Shown in pieces: positions 13,901 through 16,483 of a DNA stretch of 16,483 nucleotides. Position numbers and translations under genes: made by a program. A model generated the notes under the pieces. That model searched no databases. It saw only the letters and a program-made list of their open reading frames with translations, and had not been told where the DNA came from. Origin of the DNA: Candidatus Izemoplasma sp. (GTDB taxonomy: Bacteria > Bacillota_I > Bacilli_A > Izemoplasmatales > Izemoplasmataceae). The stretch's first letter is position 1. Every line of letters starts with the position of its first letter. The stretch is from NCBI GenBank assembly GCA_007123975.1, contig SLFZ01000075.1, forward strand, positions 1 through 16,483. Direction: 5' to 3'.

Positions 13901-16483
13901 TAGACCGCCGTGATACCTTGCTTGAATCGGCGATTCTCCATGCGACCATCTCTAAACAAATCCTCAACCTCGTTGAAGACAACGACGACATCGTCGTTCC
14001 ACTGAACGATGCCGACAACGAACCGATTCGCGAACCCGTTGCCGGCAACACCTTCGAGTACATCATCGCCGATGAAATCAAAGCGATGATTGCGGCGATG
14101 AACGTCATCTTCCCAGAAGGCTCGCTCACCGACTTTGACGGAGACATCTCCCTCGACTTGATTTACAAAACCGATGAGAGCGATCCTGACGTCGTTGTTG
14201 TGGACCGCCGCGATACCTTGCTTGAATCGGCGATTTTGCACGCGACCATCTCTAAGCAGATTCTTAACCTTGTTGAAGACAACGACGATATCATCGTCCC
14301 GCTTAACGATGTCACTGGAGCATCTATTCGCGATGAAGTTGACGACGTTGATGCCACCAAGTTTGAGTACATCACCGCCGATGAAATCAAAAACATGATT
14401 GCGGCGATGAACGTCATCTTCCCAGAAGGCTCACTCACCGACTTTGACGGTGACATCTCGCTTGAGCTGATTTACAAAACCGACGAAGCCGATTCCAGCA
14501 TCGTGCTGGTTGACCGTCGTGACACCTTGCTTGCCTCGGCGATTTTACACGCCACCATCTCGCATCAGATTCTCGACCTCGACACCACCCAGCCGGACAT
14601 CGTGGTGCCGTACTTTAACTACGACCGTGACCCGATTCGCATTACTGTTGCTGACACCGTTGGCGACTTCGAATACCTTGATGCCGACGAAATCAAAGCG
14701 ATGATTGCGGCGCTTGATATCGTCTTTGGTGACGGATCGCTCACCGATTTCGACGGTGACATCACGCTGTCTGTGATTTACAATCCCGATGATGGCGTCG
14801 ATCATCGTGGCACGCTGCTTGCCTCGGCAGTCATGCACGCCACCATCTCACAACAAATCATCGACCTCGATGCCGAAGCCGACATCGTCGTGCCTTACCA
14901 TATGAACGACGGAAGTCGTACACAAATCCGGTTCGACGCGATGTTGACAGATGTGGATACCGGCCTCGATCACGCTTATGTGTACATTGCTTCGGCTGAG
15001 ATTGAAAACATCATTGCGGCGTTGCATGTGCTCATTGATGAAGGCGAATCGTTTAACGATTTCGCCGGAAACATCGCGCTATCAACCATCTACGATCCGG
15101 ATAGTGGCGTCGATGAACGTGGTACGCTGCTTGCCTCGGCCATTTTGCACGCGACCATTTCCAAACAAATCATTGACCTCGACGCCGACGTCGACATCGT
15201 CGTGCCGTTCCACAATATAGCGGAAGAACAAATTCGCTTCGAGACCACGATTCTCGATGTTGACACCAACGACCCGCGTGATTTCATCTACCTTGACACC
15301 ACCGAGATTGAAAACATCATCGCCGCCCTAAACGTGCTTATTGATGAAGGCGAGTCCTTTGACGATTTCGCCGGAAACATCGCCCTATCAACCATCTATA
15401 ATCCTGACACCGGCGTTGATGAACGTGGCACGTTGCTAGCCTCAGCGCTCCTTCACGCGACCATTTCCAAGCAGATTATCGACCTCGACGCCGAAGCCGA
15501 CATCGTCGTGCCGTTCCACAATATGGCGAAAGATCAAGTCCGCTTTGAGACAACGATTCTCGATGTTGACACCAACGATCCACGCGATTTCATCTATCTT
15601 GACTCCACCGAGATTGAAAACATCATCGCCGCCTTGAACGTGCTTATTGACGAAGGCGAATCGTTTGACGGCTTCGCTGGAGACATCGCGCTTTCAACAA
15701 TCTATGACCCCGACACCGGCGTTGATGAACGCAGCACCTTGCTTGCTTCAGCCCTGTTGCATGCGACCATCTCTAAACAAATCATCGACCTTGAAACCAC
15801 GCAACCGGATGTTGTCGTGCCTTATCACGATGTCGATGAAGTGCAAGTTCGCTTCGAAACCACCGTGGACGACACCATCACCGGAGCACCACGTGACTTC
15901 GCCTACATGACAGCCTCAGAAATCGAAGCGATCATCGCCGCCCTCGTTGAGTTGGTTGGCGAAGGACAAAGTTTCGGAGACTTTGACGGAAACATCACCA
16001 TCGCCGACTTTGTCGAAGAAGAAGGTGAAACGACGCTGTTGCTGGATTCTGCATTGCTTCATGCCACGATTTCCGCACAGATTATCGACCTTGAAACCAC
16101 CCACAGCGACGACATCGTCGTGCCGTTCCATGACTTCACAAAACTTCAAATTCGATTTGAAAGCACCATTGAAGACACCGAGACAAGCGACATGCGAACC
16201 TGGCGCTACATATCCAAAGACGAAGTGCAAGCGGCCATCAACGCGCTTGCGGTCATCGTCGGCGCCGAAGACGGTTTCAACGACTTCGATGGGTACTTTA
16301 ACCTCTCGCTCATCTACAACCCGGCTGAAGGCATCGACGAACGTGCAACCTTGCTGAACTCGGCCATCATTCAAGCCTCCATCAGTAAACAGGTCATCGC
16401 GCTTGACGACGACGTGAACATCGTCGTGCCGTACCACGACTTTGAGGAAGTCCTCATTCGCCTCGAATACTCCATTGAAGACA
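10339..16483 (+). CDS. Giant CvpA-like membrane protein with acidic tandem repeats (3' end outside window)
   Basis: From ATG 10339 the frame stays open to the window edge: 2,048 full codons without a stop. GGGGTG (10326-10331) is a modest ribosome binding site. Residues 1-190 contain four hydrophobic segments (about 9-28, 36-60, 115-149, 166-190), with a GFLRGFRNSL turn after the first and a basic loop then SLGAGFGALNAG before the last. This layout resembles the CvpA (colicin V production) family. Loops 29-34 and 150-162 are basic, and the 61-114 loop and everything after 190 are acidic, so the positive-inside rule puts both termini and all repeats outside. Residues ~280-730 are degenerate repeats and ~731 onward are thirteen clear 100-103-residue repeats. 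I see no Cys codon anywhere and no Trp codon from 12403 to 16200. No cleavable signal peptide or sorting motif is visible. Codon use matches its neighbours. Function is unknown; a surface stalk or adhesin is a guess. Confidence 0.95.
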   Translation, partial: MNLDLDYGLWLNVAFAAIIAIGMLIGFLRGFRNSLYSFLVKLSFFVVFFLTLNAVVNMLWTMNIPGIGSLFQMITPAAASATSFADGLPLVIVDMAGEDMSAVTENAEVMAFASSIGMFVLKIVYTILAFTVLYFLWRVLFFIVKLFVFRLLGKGEKTMLSRSLGAGFGALNAGVSVFVMLIMLGGLMSISESLINIVDDTESAHTITEFEQYSDNGDPAVVSELQSELQMLRDIVNGYNSNLFVQAAGAIVIVDEQTGHQEALNVSLFDSIFSINYRNRDISLRKELSLAAEVVGIVIDSDFLDENDLSKLTPAVVDDIFDAIARSDLITALLPLSIEVAAIQAEFDLQSFLDDEGIDLYEDIPWDDEIRQLGTVAGIVARIVHDAQLLDDDTDLETVTLDDEDIKSFFYELAESEVITMALYVAVEPILEQAGEMVQAIVTVPAVEDREEDFWKQEFRAVGDIVAEVVKTGITVGQLSGGDPMDLLGALGDFDFLVFQESVLISHAMVNILEGRAEIEGLDMIVVPAGLDWFDKDEGELRKVLLAIGEIAKVAAQIDFEGELGLNLINELETSSVDVVVSSEVLEATLGNLLMGEDIPEQIKIPRNVLKTITTIKDETIDIVKGSELTSMFDAIKAFELADLDEFDDIGISFLRRLATDEDPTILDEGPGSRIDRLLGDDASVIIWATLSDLFFDLMDEQDAVTVPHLAVDGTTAVQVYDPDIDPDLRLIARAEIISVVRAILLLDLEDFEDLDSLDIGRILEGDNIDTILLSSILHATISKQLFDFSDAEDAVVVVPHYRYVEDDDDELIRETVGAGQTFAEGSGKDFVADMAFTYIVKSEIRAMLDALTILELTDLDAFEDVTFNIGLLVEEEGITPVLDSAILHATVSKLLLDMADDTDDIIVPLNDVDGEPIRQLAGENEVDPDTGDDLSTVVLSRAELQAVINALHIVLGDDVLDDFDGNITLSTIYETDENDPDIILVDERDTLLASAILHATISKQIFNLIEDNDDIVVPLNDVNDLPIREPVPDVDGTFEYIIKDEIKAMIAALDVIIGGAGLDEFDGDISLDLIYKTDDNDPDIVLVDRRDTLLASAILHATISKQILNLVEDNDDIVVPLNDVNDLPIRESVAGDTFEYIIADEIKAMIAAMNVIFAEGSLTEFDGDISLDLIYKTDENDPDIVLVDRRDTLLESAILHATISKQILNLVEDNDDIVVPLNDADNEPIREPVAGNTFEYIIADEIKAMIAAMNVIFPEGSLTDFDGDISLDLIYKTDESDPDVVVVDRRDTLLESAILHATISKQILNLVEDNDDIIVPLNDVTGASIRDEVDDVDATKFEYITADEIKNMIAAMNVIFPEGSLTDFDGDISLELIYKTDEADSSIVLVDRRDTLLASAILHATISHQILDLDTTQPDIVVPYFNYDRDPIRITVADTVGDFEYLDADEIKAMIAALDIVFGDGSLTDFDGDITLSVIYNPDDGVDHRGTLLASAVMHATISQQIIDLDAEADIVVPYHMNDGSRTQIRFDAMLTDVDTGLDHAYVYIASAEIENIIAALHVLIDEGESFNDFAGNIALSTIYDPDSGVDERGTLLASAILHATISKQIIDLDADVDIVVPFHNIAEEQIRFETTILDVDTNDPRDFIYLDTTEIENIIAALNVLIDEGESFDDFAGNIALSTIYNPDTGVDERGTLLASALLHATISKQIIDLDAEADIVVPFHNMAKDQVRFETTILDVDTNDPRDFIYLDSTEIENIIAALNVLIDEGESFDGFAGDIALSTIYDPDTGVDERSTLLASALLHATISKQIIDLETTQPDVVVPYHDVDEVQVRFETTVDDTITGAPRDFAYMTASEIEAIIAALVELVGEGQSFGDFDGNITIADFVEEEGETTLLLDSALLHATISAQIIDLETTHSDDIVVPFHDFTKLQIRFESTIEDTETSDMRTWRYISKDEVQAAINALAVIVGAEDGFNDFDGYFNLSLIYNPAEGIDERATLLNSAIIQASISKQVIALDDDVNIVVPYHDFEEVLIRLEYSIED
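11182..12531 (+). repeat. Degenerate repeat units linking membrane domain to the array
   Basis: This part lacks obvious identity but keeps the repeat's skeleton: a helix with spaced E-[IFL]-R and I-V positions, a second helix starting S-x-[IVL]-[IVL], then an x-V-x-V-P strand. The proline of the strand falls at 11671, 11920, 12154 and 12460, spaced 249, 234 and 306 bp, before the regular array begins. The second helices are SEVITMALYVAV, SVLISHAMVNIL, SEVLEATLGNLL and SVIIWATLSDLF, aligning with SAILHATISKQI of the array. A fifth remnant may start at 11182 (SDLITALLPLSI). Confidence 0.6.
13369..13427 (+). repeat. 59-bp exact direct repeat, copy 1
   Basis: Identical to 13675-13733, 306 bp downstream; both flanks differ at the next base. 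It encodes the EDNDDIVVPLNDVNDLPIR segment shared by units 3 and 4. It is the longest exact repeat I found by eye. Confidence 0.93.
13459..14673 (+). repeat. Subfamily A of the array (units 4-7)
   Basis: These four units share DEIK.MIAA in helix 1, LIYKTD in the middle and VDRRDTLL before helix 2; units 4-6 also carry NLVEDNDDI[IV]VPLND after it. Units 5 and 6 are exactly 300 bp apart, with stretches identical at DNA level (for example 39 bp at 13774-13812 and 14074-14112), pointing to recent duplication. Confidence 0.88.
13675..13733 (+). repeat. 59-bp exact direct repeat, copy 2
   Basis: Second copy of 13369-13427. Identity at synonymous positions over 59 bp indicates recent duplication or gene conversion between neighbouring units. 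Confidence 0.93.
14983..15903 (+). repeat. Subfamily B of the array (units 9-11)
   Basis: These units share EIENIIAAL.VLIDEGESF, FAG[ND]IALSTIY, then P-D-[ST]-GVDER before helix 2. Units 9 and 10 also share the tail RFETTILDVDTNDPRDFIYL. The segments 15247-15272 and 15553-15578 are identical and 306 bp apart. Confidence 0.88.

Larger units (their letters stand above)
12532..16483 (+). repeat. Thirteen tandem in-frame repeats of 100-103 residues
   Basis: Units start at 12532, 12853, 13153, 13459, 13759, 14059, 14368, 14674, 14983, 15289, 15595, 15904 and 16207; the last is cut by the window. Spacings are 321 bp, then 300-309 bp, always a multiple of three. Each unit has helix 1 (as in YIIADEIKAMIAAMNVI), an acidic loop (as in LTDFDGDISL), LIY, a variable acidic linker, helix 2 (LLASAILHATISKQI), an acidic loop, the strand DIVVP, and a variable tail with an Arg/Glu-rich stretch. 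The stretch 13939-14238 (100 residues) has 23 Asp/Glu against 6 Lys/Arg. Confidence 0.97.

Noticed and set aside
11347..16437. Many short open frames on both strands across the repeat region, several resembling one another
   Set aside because: They are shadows of the repeated + strand frame; their mutual similarity merely reflects the tandem repeats. Frame 10339-16483 has no stop and carries the domain structure.
12532..16483. Regular repeats as a CRISPR array or satellite DNA
   Set aside because: The period is about 300 bp, always a multiple of three, units differ mostly at silent sites, and the frame stays open, so this is coding repetition.
1..16483. Insertion sequence, prophage, tRNA or rRNA genes
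   Set aside because: I found no transposase, integrase, terminal inverted repeats, tRNA cloverleaf or rRNA sequence on either strand by eye.

Overview
The window reads as a chromosomal segment of a low-to-moderate-GC Gram-positive-type bacterium (Bacillota or the Acholeplasma/Izemoplasma side of Mycoplasmatota). The reasons are the C-terminus of an RNase J, a valS gene controlled by a T-box leader, strong AGGAGG-type ribosome binding sites, and the housekeeping order tig - HAD hydrolase - lon - ysxC - valS - folC, which resembles the Bacillus tig/lon/ysxC and valS/folC neighbourhoods but without clpX. TGA ends four genes (RNase J, ysxC, valS, folC) and Trp is TGG, so the standard bacterial code applies and a Mycoplasma-type code does not. 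Assignment below phylum is inference. All genes lie on the + strand.

Layout. 1-599: the end of rnj, overlapped by a Nudix hydrolase gene and closed by a hairpin terminator. 671-2887: a promoter, trigger factor, a hairpin, then a Cof-type HAD phosphatase. 2946-6023: a promoter and structured leader, the ATP-dependent protease Lon, a hairpin, then the ribosome-assembly GTPase YsxC. 6020-10139: a promoter overlapping the ysxC stop, a valine T-box riboswitch, valS and folC, closed by a terminator. Together these serve protein synthesis and quality control: tRNA-Val charging, ribosome biogenesis, nascent-chain folding, proteolysis, plus RNA decay and folate polyglutamylation.

10245-16483: the unusual part. 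Behind its own promoter, whose -35 region carries a perfect inverted repeat, an uninterrupted reading frame starts at 10339 and is still open at the window end (2,048 full codons, no stop). It encodes a giant protein. The first ~190 residues form a four-helix, CvpA-like membrane domain. The rest is a very acidic, cysteine-free region made of 100-103-residue tandem repeats. Thirteen repeats are clear (12532 to window end) and about four to five degenerate ones lie between them and the membrane domain. Charge distribution predicts that the repeats are outside the cell. The repeats fall into local subfamilies with hybrid units between them, a sign of ongoing duplication and recombination. I do not recognise the repeat family, and this gene is the best candidate for something undescribed in the window.
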